Shown here: positions 16,507 to 25,149 of the stretch, piece after piece | How the letters are laid out: every line of letters starts with the position of its first letter | How positions within the stretch are numbered: position 1 is the stretch's first letter | NCBI GenBank assembly: GCA_027214385.1 | Contig: JAPVXR010000016.1 | Location: 1-64,000 of the forward strand | Length of the DNA: 64,000 nucleotides | Direction of reading: 5' to 3' | Source: Cryomorphaceae bacterium 1068 | Lineage (GTDB): Bacteria; Bacteroidota; Bacteroidia; Flavobacteriales_D; Cryomorphaceae | Translations under genes and position numbers: made by a program | Notes under the pieces: generated by a model | What the model was told of the DNA's origin: nothing | The model's input: the letters and a program-made list of their open reading frames with translations, nothing else | The model's database searches: none

Positions 16507-18246
16507 TCAGGCATCTAAGCCTTTCAAGAATTTTCGAAATTCACTGAGCTTCATGGGTTGGTATTTTAAGTCTACGGATTCGACGTTTCTCGTTAAAGAG
16601 CGCGCTACTTTAATGGATCCTTCCTCGATTTTATAAGCCACGATGAGAATTTCCTCTTTTCGCGGAAGCGTTAATGACTTATACGATAGTTCTTTATAGT
16701 GCATCATTTGAACCATAGATTTTGATCGAGGTAGGATAGCCATAATTTGTTCTTCTTGATCGACTTCGGGAAGGGTGGCAATGATCTCAAAGCGTTCGTT
16801 TTCAGGAAGCTTTCGAAATCTATCCACATTGATCCACCCCAAATCCGTTCCTGCTATTATGTAAAAATGGGGATTTGCATCAGCGGGAAAACCAAGATTT
16901 TCGAGTACCAATGCATACCGCTCTAACTCGACCTTTCTAATGCTGTCCCAAACGGCAAACTTGGCTTGGTACTTCTTCTTTTGAGCCGCGTCGAGGTATT
17001 GGAATTGGCGCAGGGCTTCTTTCCATTCGTTCTGTTTGAAGTTCTCCATCGAGTTCTCCTTGTCCGCCTGCCATCTGATCAACTTTGCTTCGTATTCCTT
17101 CACCCAAGTGGGGTGTTGTGCAAGTCTTTGATAGTATTTGTCCACATCCTCTGCATACTCCTCGAGTTTCAACTTATAGTCAAGCAGGGCAATTTCGTAC
17201 CTCCGCTGGCAGTCTTTTAGAATTCGATTTCGTGAAAAGAATTGATACCAGCTTATTTTCCTAGCATAGCTCTGAGGTCTTGGTTTTGAAGGTTCAGTGG
17301 GGTATAAGGGTTTACTCGGGTAGCGAGGTTTGGTGTTGTCATCAAAATAAAATTCAGGCCAGTTCACATCAGCATATTCAAACGCAGGGCGTTCAGGGAT
17401 ATTCAAACTCGATCTGGTGAGGAAGTTTTGACCTGTCTCTGCCCAATTCGCACCAGTGTTCGAAACGAATAGAGACATATCTGTTTGCAGAGGAGTTCTC
17501 GATGGTATGGCAATACTTAGGTCAGTTCCATCCGCTAGTTCGAGAGTAGAACCACTTGGAGTCTCTGCTGTAATGCGCAGCATTCCACCTGTTTCGAGCA
17601 AGCGACCATCCGAAACCGTATAAAGTTCGTTGGCGAGAAAATCATGGTAGTCCAATGCCTCAATCACCTTCACATGAACATCGCCTTCATATGGATTTCC
17701 AAGACTATCTACGAATCCATTTGCAGAGATGAACACTTTGGTGCCTCTTTTGCATTTGAGTGTATTGGAAACGGATGGATCAATCATGAAGCTATTCTTT
17801 GCGCTTTCGGCTAATTCCGCGTGCAATTCATCGGTATTCTCAAAGTGAAAACGTTTAAAGACGATGTCGACCCTTCGGTTTTCTCGCATTGACTTCTCGT
17901 CTCTGCTTTTTTGAAGAAGTTGCCTCTTACCAAAGGCCTCCGTGAACAAAAGACCTTTTTGAATTCCTTGATTTTGCAGGTAAGCTCTGACGCTTTCAGC
18001 ACGTTTTTGCGAAAGCTTATAATTGTATTCCTCATCACCTTCGTGATCGGTATGTCCATGAATTTGAAATTCGCAATCACCATTGAGTTCTACGAGTGTC
18101 AAGAAGTCAGAAAGTTGCGCTTTCGCTATATCATCAAGCAGGTGCGAGTCTGAGTCAAAATGAATTCGAGTGGTCTGAATTTCAGGTGCGGCGAAGGTCA
18201 GGACAGCGCATAAAATGGCCGTTCCCATTAAGAATGGAATTTTCAT
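16507..18246 (-). CDS. OmpA-like domain protein with N-terminal OmpA and a large C-terminal domain
   Basis: The 579-aa product starts MKIPFLMGTAILCAVLTFAA, a signal peptide; the frame is open to 18327, but that start would bury the signal. Residues ~27-135 form an OmpA/MotB peptidoglycan-binding domain (IHFDSDSHLLDD, IHGHTDHEGDEEYNYKLSQKRAESVRAYL, NRRVDIVF). OmpA domains are usually C-terminal, so the order is unusual. After it come a ~120-residue beta-rich domain with a Ser/Thr-rich segment, a Pro-rich linker (YPSKPLYPTEPSKPRP), a Lys/Glu/Tyr-rich helical region, and a C-terminal domain I do not recognise. It is likely periplasmic, linking to the cell wall. Confidence 0.8.
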   Translation of the reverse strand: MKIPFLMGTAILCAVLTFAAPEIQTTRIHFDSDSHLLDDIAKAQLSDFLTLVELNGDCEFQIHGHTDHEGDEEYNYKLSQKRAESVRAYLQNQGIQKGLLFTEAFGKRQLLQKSRDEKSMRENRRVDIVFKRFHFENTDELHAELAESAKNSFMIDPSVSNTLKCKRGTKVFISANGFVDSLGNPYEGDVHVKVIEALDYHDFLANELYTVSDGRLLETGGMLRITAETPSGSTLELADGTDLSIAIPSRTPLQTDMSLFVSNTGANWAETGQNFLTRSSLNIPERPAFEYADVNWPEFYFDDNTKPRYPSKPLYPTEPSKPRPQSYARKISWYQFFSRNRILKDCQRRYEIALLDYKLKLEEYAEDVDKYYQRLAQHPTWVKEYEAKLIRWQADKENSMENFKQNEWKEALRQFQYLDAAQKKKYQAKFAVWDSIRKVELERYALVLENLGFPADANPHFYIIAGTDLGWINVDRFRKLPENERFEIIATLPEVDQEEQIMAILPRSKSMVQMMHYKELSYKSLTLPRKEEILIVAYKIEEGSIKVARSLTRNVESVDLKYQPMKLSEFRKFLKGLDA

Positions 18247-18425
18247 TGCAGGAAAATTATTGGTTTCAAATAGAACCCATTTTTTGATGAGATTATTGTG
18301 CGAAGCATCAGTTAAATAACAACACACCTCGAGTGAAGCGGCCCTTGCACTGTCAGTTCATTGTCGGAATAGAAGTGGAAGGATTTCTCTTTGTGAGCTG
18401 GTCTAAGCAAGAGCCGCTTTTTTGA

Positions 18426-18515
18426 AGAAGGGAATAATTGCCAACCCTTAGGGAATTTCTGCCGAGCGTTCTGCGAAGATCTTGCCGCACCTTTGACCTA
18501 TCAACAAACAAAAAC
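18426..18515 (+). promoter_or_regulatory. 90-bp shared promoter element, copy A
   Basis: Matches 29075-29164 without gaps, with about 15 differences in 90 bases. Two blocks are nearly invariant: an upstream block around 18430-18458 holding AATTGCC and GGGAATT in inverted orientation (operator-like), and a core CTTGCCGCACCTTTGACC (18481-18498) whose CACCTTTG resembles the -7 element TAnnTTTG. The sequence between the blocks is poorly conserved, so conservation is of the functional sites rather than of a recent duplication. It lies just before an AhpD-like gene. Confidence 0.7.
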
Positions 18516-18533
18516 TATAAATAACACATCATC

Positions 18534-19082
18534 ATGAACCCATTTACAGTTCCATCTCGAGAAGAAGTTTCAGAATCAAATCAAGCTATTTTCGATAATC
18601 TTCAAAAAGGATTAGGCTTCGTTCCAAATCTGTATGCTTACTACGCAAAAAGTGAAACAGCACTGGGTGACTACCTCCGGTTGCAGAATAGAAAAACCAG
18701 TCTCCGCGCCAAAGAGAAAGAGATTATCAATTTGGTGACAAGCGAAATTAACGGATGCCGCTACTGCCAGTCTGCACACACTGCTATCAGCAAGAACTTA
18801 GGGTTTACCGATGAAGAAATCCTTGATTTCAGAGGGGCTAGCGCTCCTTTTAATGAGAAGTTTGATGCTTTGGCAAAGTTCACCAAGGCAGTAGTAGAGA
18901 ATCGCGGCAACGTTTCCGATTCAGCCAAAGAAGCATTTTTTGCTGCAGGATATACTGAAACGAATTTGATCGATGTAGTGATTGTCGTTGCAGACAAAAC
19001 GATCAGCAATTACATCCACAACTTGGCGGGGTTTGAAATAGACTTCCCACTCGCTCCTCAGCTAGAAGAGGCAGTGGTATAA
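18534..19082 (+). CDS. AhpD-like carboxymuconolactone decarboxylase family protein (peroxidase-related)
   Basis: The 182-aa all-helical cytoplasmic protein has the CxxC-x3-H active-site motif CRYCQSAHT (C75, C78, H82), as in AhpD-type alkylhydroperoxidase-related proteins. These reduce peroxides or similar compounds with a disulfide relay. Full family length; start at the ATG preceded by an A-rich leader. It is transcribed from the shared promoter element also found before the cupredoxin-like gene, which suggests a common stress signal (inference). A terminator follows at 19146. Confidence 0.9.
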   Translation: MNPFTVPSREEVSESNQAIFDNLQKGLGFVPNLYAYYAKSETALGDYLRLQNRKTSLRAKEKEIINLVTSEINGCRYCQSAHTAISKNLGFTDEEILDFRGASAPFNEKFDALAKFTKAVVENRGNVSDSAKEAFFAAGYTETNLIDVVIVVADKTISNYIHNLAGFEIDFPLAPQLEEAVV

Positions 19083-19145
19083 AAATAAAGCGGTTTCATC
19101 TTCACCGTTCTCAAACAGGATGATTGGTTAATATTGGTTAGGTAA

Positions 19146-19173
19146 AGACCCCTTCAAACGAGAAGGGGTTTTT
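19146..19173 (+). terminator. Rho-independent terminator after the AhpD-like gene
   Basis: An 8-bp stem (19148-19155 with 19162-19169) with a 6-base loop is followed by T-rich sequence. Confidence 0.75.
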
Positions 19174-19326
19174 GCGTTTTGCTAAATAAAGTCTTTCGAA
19201 TACAAATTGGAAGAACCAAATGGTGCGTTGAGAAACCTTCTCAGTCCGGTTTTATGAGCCGAGTATGATCTACTTCTTAGATTTCTTAGCTTCAAACCTC
19301 TTCATTAATTTCATTTTCTTTGAGCC

Positions 19327-20724
19327 ATGAAATTGGAGTATTCTAATCGACTGTCCGTAATAGGCGGTTATACAATCCTCATTATACTGGCCATCTTTGG
19401 AGCCCACTACGCTCTAATTAGATTTACGGCTTTCGATGCTGCTTACTACCTTTTTCAAATTGCAGAAGGCAAAGATTTCTTCGTCGCCCACGGCCGCCAT
19501 ATATCCTATTTTGCCCAATGGCCAGCAGTCATAGCAGCTAATTTGGGCATTCCCATGAAACTGCTTTTGCCGATAGCGTCTCTCGGATATTCTCTTTTCT
19601 TCATTCTCAACTATTACTTTGCTGTCAGGTTCAAAACGAAAGAAAACCTTTATTGGCTCGTAGTATTTCTTCCTCTTCTCGCACTTAGGTTTAAGTTCTA
19701 CAGCCCGATTAGCGAATCGATTATGTCCTTGGCGAGCATTAGCTTGTTTTATGTGGTGATGGACAATGCTACGCAAGCGTTTTCCAAGAAGAAATGGGTT
19801 TTTTTATTTCTAATCGCAATCACCATATACATAGGTCACCCGCTGGCATTTATGGGCCTCTTCATTATGATTTTTTTTCATGCCTTTTGGCATGGAGATT
19901 ATCTGAATAAAACGCGGCTTTATGCAATGGGAATCGCCACAGCATTTTTTGTCGCCAAAATGATTTCCGTGCAGTCGAGTGGTTATGAATCAGAAAAACT
20001 AGGGGATGCCACATCCAATCTTTCAAAACTATTCTCGGCAAGAAATCACTGGGTTTACCTTGATCTCGACGATTGGATAATAGCTGAGTGTTTTTGGCCT
20101 CTTATCACTTTTATTGGGGCTATCCTCTTATTGGTTTACCGGAAACGAATTATTCCTGCTGCATTTTTAATCCTGACTTTTGTGGCCATAAAGCATATCA
20201 TCACCTTCGTTTATTGGGAGGGTGAAACACCCAATATGTTGCACAGTTATTACGCATACTTAAGTATTCCATGGTCTCTTGGAATTATTTATGCAGCATC
20301 ATTTATACCAAAGAAGGGCTTTGTACTTGGGTTCTATTTATGCTTATGCATCCAAAGTATTTGGGAAATAAGAGAGGAGCGTACTTTTTTTCAAGATCGG
20401 CTGGCTTATTTCGACTCCATTTTTGATGTGTACCCTGAAAACCGAAAACAAATCCTTCCCGAAGTCAAATTGGAAATGGAGAAAGTGCATTTAACCTGGG
20501 CTATTCCATTTGAAACAATGATTTACACTAGCTATAGCGATCCCCGAGATGCAAAGACGCTCTTTATCAATAGATGGATGGAGGGCGATGAACACCTTTT
20601 GAAATCAGAAGAAAATCCCGCTGTTTTTCTGGGTGCTCCTTGGTATCATTATGAAATCGAAAATAGTGCAGAGCTCAATCCTGATTATTTTATTCTTCCG
20701 CCGGAACCATATATCATGCATTAG
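19327..20724 (+). CDS. Polytopic membrane protein of unknown function
   Basis: The 465-aa protein has roughly ten to eleven hydrophobic segments between residues 10 and 350, then a ~115-residue soluble C-terminal tail. The first loop contains FDAAYYLFQIAEGKDF, and further loops have LRFKFYSPISE and IGHPLAFMG. The acidic first loop and overall layout recall GT-C-type membrane glycosyltransferases, but no diagnostic motif can be confirmed. Stands alone; the neighbouring genes give no clue. Confidence 0.75.
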   Translation: MKLEYSNRLSVIGGYTILIILAIFGAHYALIRFTAFDAAYYLFQIAEGKDFFVAHGRHISYFAQWPAVIAANLGIPMKLLLPIASLGYSLFFILNYYFAVRFKTKENLYWLVVFLPLLALRFKFYSPISESIMSLASISLFYVVMDNATQAFSKKKWVFLFLIAITIYIGHPLAFMGLFIMIFFHAFWHGDYLNKTRLYAMGIATAFFVAKMISVQSSGYESEKLGDATSNLSKLFSARNHWVYLDLDDWIIAECFWPLITFIGAILLLVYRKRIIPAAFLILTFVAIKHIITFVYWEGETPNMLHSYYAYLSIPWSLGIIYAASFIPKKGFVLGFYLCLCIQSIWEIREERTFFQDRLAYFDSIFDVYPENRKQILPEVKLEMEKVHLTWAIPFETMIYTSYSDPRDAKTLFINRWMEGDEHLLKSEENPAVFLGAPWYHYEIENSAELNPDYFILPPEPYIMH

Positions 20725-20882
20725 TATTTCCTGTTCATGCTTTTAAGTTTAAGAGAATACTTTCTGAATCGGGGTTATCCTTTGGTTAAGCTCCCTCTAT
20801 TGAAGTCCACTTACCCAGACCGGTGAATCGTGGCAGATTCGGAAATAAATTTCGAATCAAGCCGGAGTTTTAAGTAGCCTTG

Positions 20883-20890
20883 TATATTTG
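20883..20890 (+). promoter_or_regulatory. -7 promoter element TATATTTG
   Basis: A perfect TAnnTTTG match. It overlaps the first possible TTG codon (20880) of the next frame, which argues that translation starts downstream, at GTG 20913. Confidence 0.5.
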
Positions 20891-20912
20891 GCCAACATTT
20901 GCGCTTACTAGA

Positions 20913-22694
20913 GTGATCAATCAAAAGTCCATAGCAGTCCTTCCTTTCGAGAACTTGAGTTCTAATAAGGAAAACGAATACCTCGCCGATGGTATCACCG
21001 AAGAGATCATCAATGCCTTGAGTAAAGTTGATGGATTAAAGGTCACCGCTCGTGCTTCATCTTTTCGTTATCGAGACAAAAAGCCGGATGTCCGTATTAT
21101 TGGCAACGAGCTCGCTGTCAACACTGTTTTAGACGGAAGCCTTCGAAGGGTAGGGAATAGAGTGAGAATTAGCGCTCAGCTTATCCGAACGGATAATGGA
21201 TTTCACATTTGGTCGGAGAATTTTGACCGTGAGATCGACGACATCTTCTTGCTTCAAGACGAGATCAGCATCCTAATAGCTGAGAAGATTAGAGAAAACT
21301 ACGGTCACTTAGAAATAGCCAAGCATCTGGCAGGTGCCCCGACGGAAAACATAGAGGCCTACGAGCTGTATCTTAAAGGAAGGTTCAACCATTTGAAATG
21401 GGATTGGGAAGGGCTACAAAATGGCATCAAGTATTACGAAGAGAGCATTGCTAAAGACCCTGGATTTGCCCTACCGCTTTTCGGCTTGGCGTTTTGTTAT
21501 TCAATGATAGGTTCTTGGGGCAAACGTCCTGAATTATTCGATCTGGCTCAAGATTACATTACCACAGGTTTTGCGATAGACAAAGAATCAGATCTTGGCC
21601 ATTTCGCCAAAGCTACTTTGGAGTTTTGGGGAAGGTGGAACTTTATTGAAGGTGAGAAGTCTTACCGAAAGGCCATTGCCCTTAACCATACCAACTCTGA
21701 GGCTATGGAAGGATTGGCAGAGCTCTACATTGCGATTGGCTATTTTGATCTGGCTGAAGAGCTTACCGCACAGGCTTTAAAGACCAATCCACTTTCGGCC
21801 AATCACCTCTTCACCATGGGGAATATTCACTACGAGCAAGGCGAAATCGAGAAAGGACTTTCGTATTTCAATTCGAGCTTGAGGATAGATCCGAATTTCG
21901 CCCACTCTATTTCCTATAAATCTTTGTGCCTTATTGGCTTGAAATCATTTGATAAGCTAAAGCTCCATGTGGATGCCTATCCTGAACAAGAAGACAGGCA
22001 GCAATGCATTCTTTTGGGTAAACTTCAAGAAGGTGGAAATGGTGAACTCAAAGAAGAGACAAATCGCCTCGCAGCAATCACCGAAGATGTAGGTTTGGTT
22101 GGTTGGAGGCTTTACTTGTTGGCGCAAAATGGAGAGAAGGAAGAGGCATTAAATTTACTTGAAGCGGTTATCGGAAGGAAAGAGGGACAGTACATCAACT
22201 TTACTCATTTACCACTCTTGGAACCGATTCGATCCATGCAGCGTTTTCAGCAATTGGCAGCAGCCACTTTTGCTCAGTCGAAATTGCCTGTTAAGGCGGG
22301 AATAACAGTGGACAAGAGTCAATCAAAAAAGGCCTTACTCGAACAATCGGAAATTGAAGCGGTCGACGAGCAGCTCAAGGTGTTGATGTCTGAAGACAAA
22401 ATCTATCTTAATCCGACTTTGTCGCTTAGAGAATTGGCCGAGGCGATAGAGCTTAATGCCAATAGGCTCTCGTGGTTTTTGAACGACCGACTTGGAAAGA
22501 ATTTCAGTGAATTTATCAATGAAAAGCGTGTTTCTGAATTCAAAGAACGGGCCGTCACAAACGATTGGAGTCATTTATCGATACTCGGCTTGGCCTATGA
22601 ATGCGGTTTTAATTCTAAGTCGGTTTTTAATGACTACTTCAAAAAATCTATGGGTCAAACCCCAAGCCAATGGGTGAAGGCGAATAAGAACTAG
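20913..22694 (+). CDS. TolB/FlgO-like + TPR + AraC-type DNA-binding regulator
   Basis: The 593-aa protein (from GTG 20913; a TTG at 20880 would add 11 residues but overlaps a promoter-like box) starts INQKSIAVLPFENLSSNKENEYLADGITEEI, the signature of the TolB-like/FlgO-like domain attached to bacterial signalling proteins. About residues 130-420 are TPR units, and the last ~100 residues are an AraC-type HTH domain (SLRELAEAIELNANRLSWFL; LGLAYECGFNSKSVFNDYFKKSMGQTPSQW). It has no membrane segment, so sensing is probably through the TPR array. A one-component regulator of unknown signal. A palindrome follows its stop codon at 22716-22730. Confidence 0.87.
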   Translation: MINQKSIAVLPFENLSSNKENEYLADGITEEIINALSKVDGLKVTARASSFRYRDKKPDVRIIGNELAVNTVLDGSLRRVGNRVRISAQLIRTDNGFHIWSENFDREIDDIFLLQDEISILIAEKIRENYGHLEIAKHLAGAPTENIEAYELYLKGRFNHLKWDWEGLQNGIKYYEESIAKDPGFALPLFGLAFCYSMIGSWGKRPELFDLAQDYITTGFAIDKESDLGHFAKATLEFWGRWNFIEGEKSYRKAIALNHTNSEAMEGLAELYIAIGYFDLAEELTAQALKTNPLSANHLFTMGNIHYEQGEIEKGLSYFNSSLRIDPNFAHSISYKSLCLIGLKSFDKLKLHVDAYPEQEDRQQCILLGKLQEGGNGELKEETNRLAAITEDVGLVGWRLYLLAQNGEKEEALNLLEAVIGRKEGQYINFTHLPLLEPIRSMQRFQQLAAATFAQSKLPVKAGITVDKSQSKKALLEQSEIEAVDEQLKVLMSEDKIYLNPTLSLRELAEAIELNANRLSWFLNDRLGKNFSEFINEKRVSEFKERAVTNDWSHLSILGLAYECGFNSKSVFNDYFKKSMGQTPSQWVKANKN

Positions 22695-23048
22695 ACCTTG
22701 AAAGCACATTTTCGAGTCGAATGATTCGACCAAAATCCTTTTACCGAATTGTCACTTCGAGTGATTTACGACTTAGGAGTGAATCGTATCGAGAACAGCC
22801 TACGGGTAAAACTGTCTTCGAAAGACTTCTCGATTACCTTCCATCGTTCGGTGAGATTGCCTCCCTCAGAGTATCGGCGCTAGGTTCATTTCATCTTCGT
22901 GTCTCAGATGAAACCATTGAATCAATAAGCTTTGTCAGTTCGGTTGATCCGACGGAGGAGGATGGTGTTGAGAACACGTCCTGATTTTCATTTCAGGTCG
23001 CTAGCACCCGTTCTGTGAAAGATTTTTGTGCCATCAAGTTCACAAACG
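22695..23048. other. Intergenic region with palindrome and repeated box
   Basis: Contains the perfect 15-base palindrome GTCGAATGATTCGAC (22716-22730) just after the stop of the upstream regulator, and a box GTCCTGATTTTCA (22979-22991) repeated at 23928-23940 before the next promoter. GATTTTTGTGCC near 23026 resembles a -7 element. A frame of 87 codons at 22721-22984 is open but has no recognisable domain and starts inside the palindrome; I do not call it a gene. Confidence 0.5.
22979..22996 (+). promoter_or_regulatory. Repeated box GTCCTGATTTTCA, copy 1
   Basis: This box lies ~53-70 bases upstream of the ATG at 23049. A near-identical box at 23928-23945 lies upstream of the next gene, so both promoters may share a regulator. 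Confidence 0.35.
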
Positions 23049-23933
23049 ATGACATATAAAAATCAAAACACAAAAAAAATTGTTCTCGCAGGTGCCACCG
23101 GTTATTTAGGGCAGCATCTTGTTGAAAAGCTAAAAGAGCGTTCGCTGCCATTCTCTGCTATTGCGCGCAATCCGGGTAAGCTCTACGATCTAGGTTTAAG
23201 CCCCCATGAAATCATCACAGCCCAAGTCACCGAGCCATTAAGTCTAATGGGGCAATTGGAAGGCGCTCATACAGTCATCTCCACTGTTGGAATCACCCGA
23301 CAGAAAGACGGCCTCACCTACATGGATGTCGATTATGCTGCCAATGTAAATCTACTCAGAGAAGCTGTAAAAGCGGGTGTGAAGAAATTCGTTTATGTCT
23401 CTGTTCTAAACGGTCAATTTCATCGGGATCTCAAAATTCTAAGGGCCAAGGAGAAGTTTGTAGACGCGCTCAAAGCTTCAGGAATAGAGTACATAATTAT
23501 TCGCCCGAATGGATTCTTTTCAGATATGGGCGACTTTTTGGAAATGGCCAAAGGCGGGAGAGTTTACCTCTTCGGAGATGGCAATAGGAAAGTCAATCCA
23601 ATTCACGGATCAGATTTGGCCAATGTCATTATCGATGAACTCTACCAATCAAATACCGAGATAGAGGTAGGTGGCCCCGATATTTTGACTCACAACGAAA
23701 TCGCTGAATTGGCCTTGACCCTTTTCGCAAAACGAAAGCGAGTTACTCACTTTCCCAATTGGCTGAGGAATGCTGTAATCTGGCTACTCCGAAAGCTATC
23801 CTCCGAGAAATTTTATGGACCATATGAGTTCTTTCTCACCATGATGTCTGATGATCAAGTGGCACCTCGTTACGGAGTAAGGCGGCTGCGTGCCCATTTC
23901 ATCGAAGAAGCCGATCGAATTATGAAGTCCTGA
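23049..23933 (+). CDS. Atypical SDR / NmrA-like NAD(P)-binding protein
   Basis: The 294-aa protein has a Rossmann start IVLAGATGYLGQHLVEKL (about residues 10-27) and VYVSVLNGQ and IIIRPNGFFSDM where SDR_a5-type proteins have their modified active site. It lacks a classical YxxxK. Such proteins are complex-I-assembly-like or NmrA-like NAD(P)-binding sensors or reductases. The frame is open to a GTG at 23028, but that codon sits in a -7-like box (GATTTTTGTGCC), so ATG 23049 is chosen. A secreted barrel-like gene follows under a promoter that shares the same box. Confidence 0.88.
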   Translation: MTYKNQNTKKIVLAGATGYLGQHLVEKLKERSLPFSAIARNPGKLYDLGLSPHEIITAQVTEPLSLMGQLEGAHTVISTVGITRQKDGLTYMDVDYAANVNLLREAVKAGVKKFVYVSVLNGQFHRDLKILRAKEKFVDALKASGIEYIIIRPNGFFSDMGDFLEMAKGGRVYLFGDGNRKVNPIHGSDLANVIIDELYQSNTEIEVGGPDILTHNEIAELALTLFAKRKRVTHFPNWLRNAVIWLLRKLSSEKFYGPYEFFLTMMSDDQVAPRYGVRRLRAHFIEEADRIMKS

Positions 23934-23945
23934 TTTTCACTTTCG
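23928..23945 (+). promoter_or_regulatory. Repeated box GTCCTGATTTTCA, copy 2
   Basis: It overlaps the 3' end of the SDR gene and matches the copy at 22979. It also pairs with TGAAAATCGGG (23956-23966) as an imperfect inverted repeat, so a hairpin at the end of the SDR transcript is an alternative explanation. About 50 bases downstream, CGCCGCACTTTTGCC (23986-24000) resembles the CCGCACCTTTG promoter core seen at 18481 and 29130. Confidence 0.35.
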
Positions 23946-24044
23946 AGTCTGGAAATGAAAATCGGGTCGTGCAGCTTCTGACATCGCCGCACTTTTGCCT
24001 CGATAAATAAAACGACTGAATAACAACTTTTAATACAAACTAAA

Positions 24045-24698
24045 ATGAAAAGCGTAATTATCATTATCGTCATAGCCCTTTGCAGCTTTAAGGTAATAGC
24101 TCAAAGCGAATACGGTCCTAAACCCGAAAATGAAGTAAAGCACAAATACAGGATAAGCATACCGGGGATTATTTTACCACAATTGGTCATGGATCCTTGG
24201 GACGATAGACAGCATACCCAGCACATTGAGCTTCATATAAAGCGGAACCTGGACAATAAGAACATTGTGGGGGTAAAGCTGGCTACCTGGCGCTTATTTC
24301 AACCAATGGGGATTCAATTCTCCGATGGACTTCTAGACAAACTAGATACTGAAGAAGAGTTTTATCCAGGTCATGTGAGAGAGTCGGGAATTGGAATATC
24401 ATACCAACGAATGATTTGGAAAGGGCTCTTTGCCACGGTAGAAGTACTGCCGCAATTTCAACGATACGAAGACCTCGATGGCAACAAGGTAGGTGATGGA
24501 TTCAAGCTCTACAACTCATATCACTTGGGTTATCATTTTGCCTTTGGTGGCCAAAAGCAATTTTTCCTTGAGCCACAGCTTCACGTGAATCAATGGATGT
24601 TTGAAAGCGAAGCACCCGAGGGCTTCAAGGAGCTCGATGACAAATGGGACGACTACTTTCTTTTTGAGCCCAATATTTATATTGGAGTGAAGTTTTAA
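24045..24698 (+). CDS. Secreted, outer-membrane beta-barrel-like protein
   Basis: The 217-aa product has a signal peptide ending VIAQ (~20) and alternating hydrophobic/polar strands ending in an aromatic residue (FEPNIYIGVKF-stop), the C-terminal signature of outer-membrane barrels. I recognise no family. A sequence HTQHIELHIKRNL is His-rich but not a known motif. Its promoter resembles those of the stress-type genes nearby; it is followed after 30 bases by a small membrane protein gene in the same direction. Confidence 0.75.
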   Translation: MKSVIIIIVIALCSFKVIAQSEYGPKPENEVKHKYRISIPGIILPQLVMDPWDDRQHTQHIELHIKRNLDNKNIVGVKLATWRLFQPMGIQFSDGLLDKLDTEEEFYPGHVRESGIGISYQRMIWKGLFATVEVLPQFQRYEDLDGNKVGDGFKLYNSYHLGYHFAFGGQKQFFLEPQLHVNQWMFESEAPEGFKELDDKWDDYFLFEPNIYIGVKF

Positions 24699-24728
24699 AT
24701 TTGGGTGATACCTTGATTTAGATTCAAG

Positions 24729-25112
24729 ATGAAAAAGGAATTTGCCATGCAATTGATCTTTGGGATTTTTGGACTTTTAGCCATTTACCACATCTTGATC
24801 ATTACCCAAGTTATTCCATTCGATAAAGTGTGGGCAGGACGCTTAAAATCAGTAGCAGAGATGAGGTCTTTTGAGACCTTTTCTCTTTTCGTTTTGGTTT
24901 TCATGTTTACCACCTTTGCTGTAAAGTATCGACAGGTGAAAAAAGGTATCGAGAATCGATGGATCAATGGATTGATCTGGATATTTGCGGCCTTTTACGC
25001 TCTCAATACTTTTGGAAACCTATTCTCAAAAAACATCCTCGAACTCATCTTCGGCACCTTAGTGACCTTGGTTTTGGCCGTTTTGTGTGTGGTGGTGGCA
25101 AGGAAGAAGTGA
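24729..25112 (+). CDS. Small four-helix membrane protein
   Basis: The 127-aa protein has four hydrophobic segments (about residues 5-27, 48-66, 80-98 and 103-124), short loops with basic residues, and a C-terminal ARKK. This type is common in Bacteroidota as an uncharacterised conserved membrane protein. The start ATG is 30 bases after the barrel gene, so the two may be co-transcribed. Confidence 0.75.
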   Translation: MKKEFAMQLIFGIFGLLAIYHILIITQVIPFDKVWAGRLKSVAEMRSFETFSLFVLVFMFTTFAVKYRQVKKGIENRWINGLIWIFAAFYALNTFGNLFSKNILELIFGTLVTLVLAVLCVVVARKK

Positions 25113-25149
25113 GTGGTTTGAGTTGAGGTGCTATATTTGAGCTTCCTTG

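Noticed and set aside
22721-22984. 87-codon frame with FERLLDYLPSFGEI
   Set aside because: It starts inside a palindrome, has no domain or signal I recognise and no visible ribosome binding site. Composition looks like non-coding DNA; kept as intergenic.
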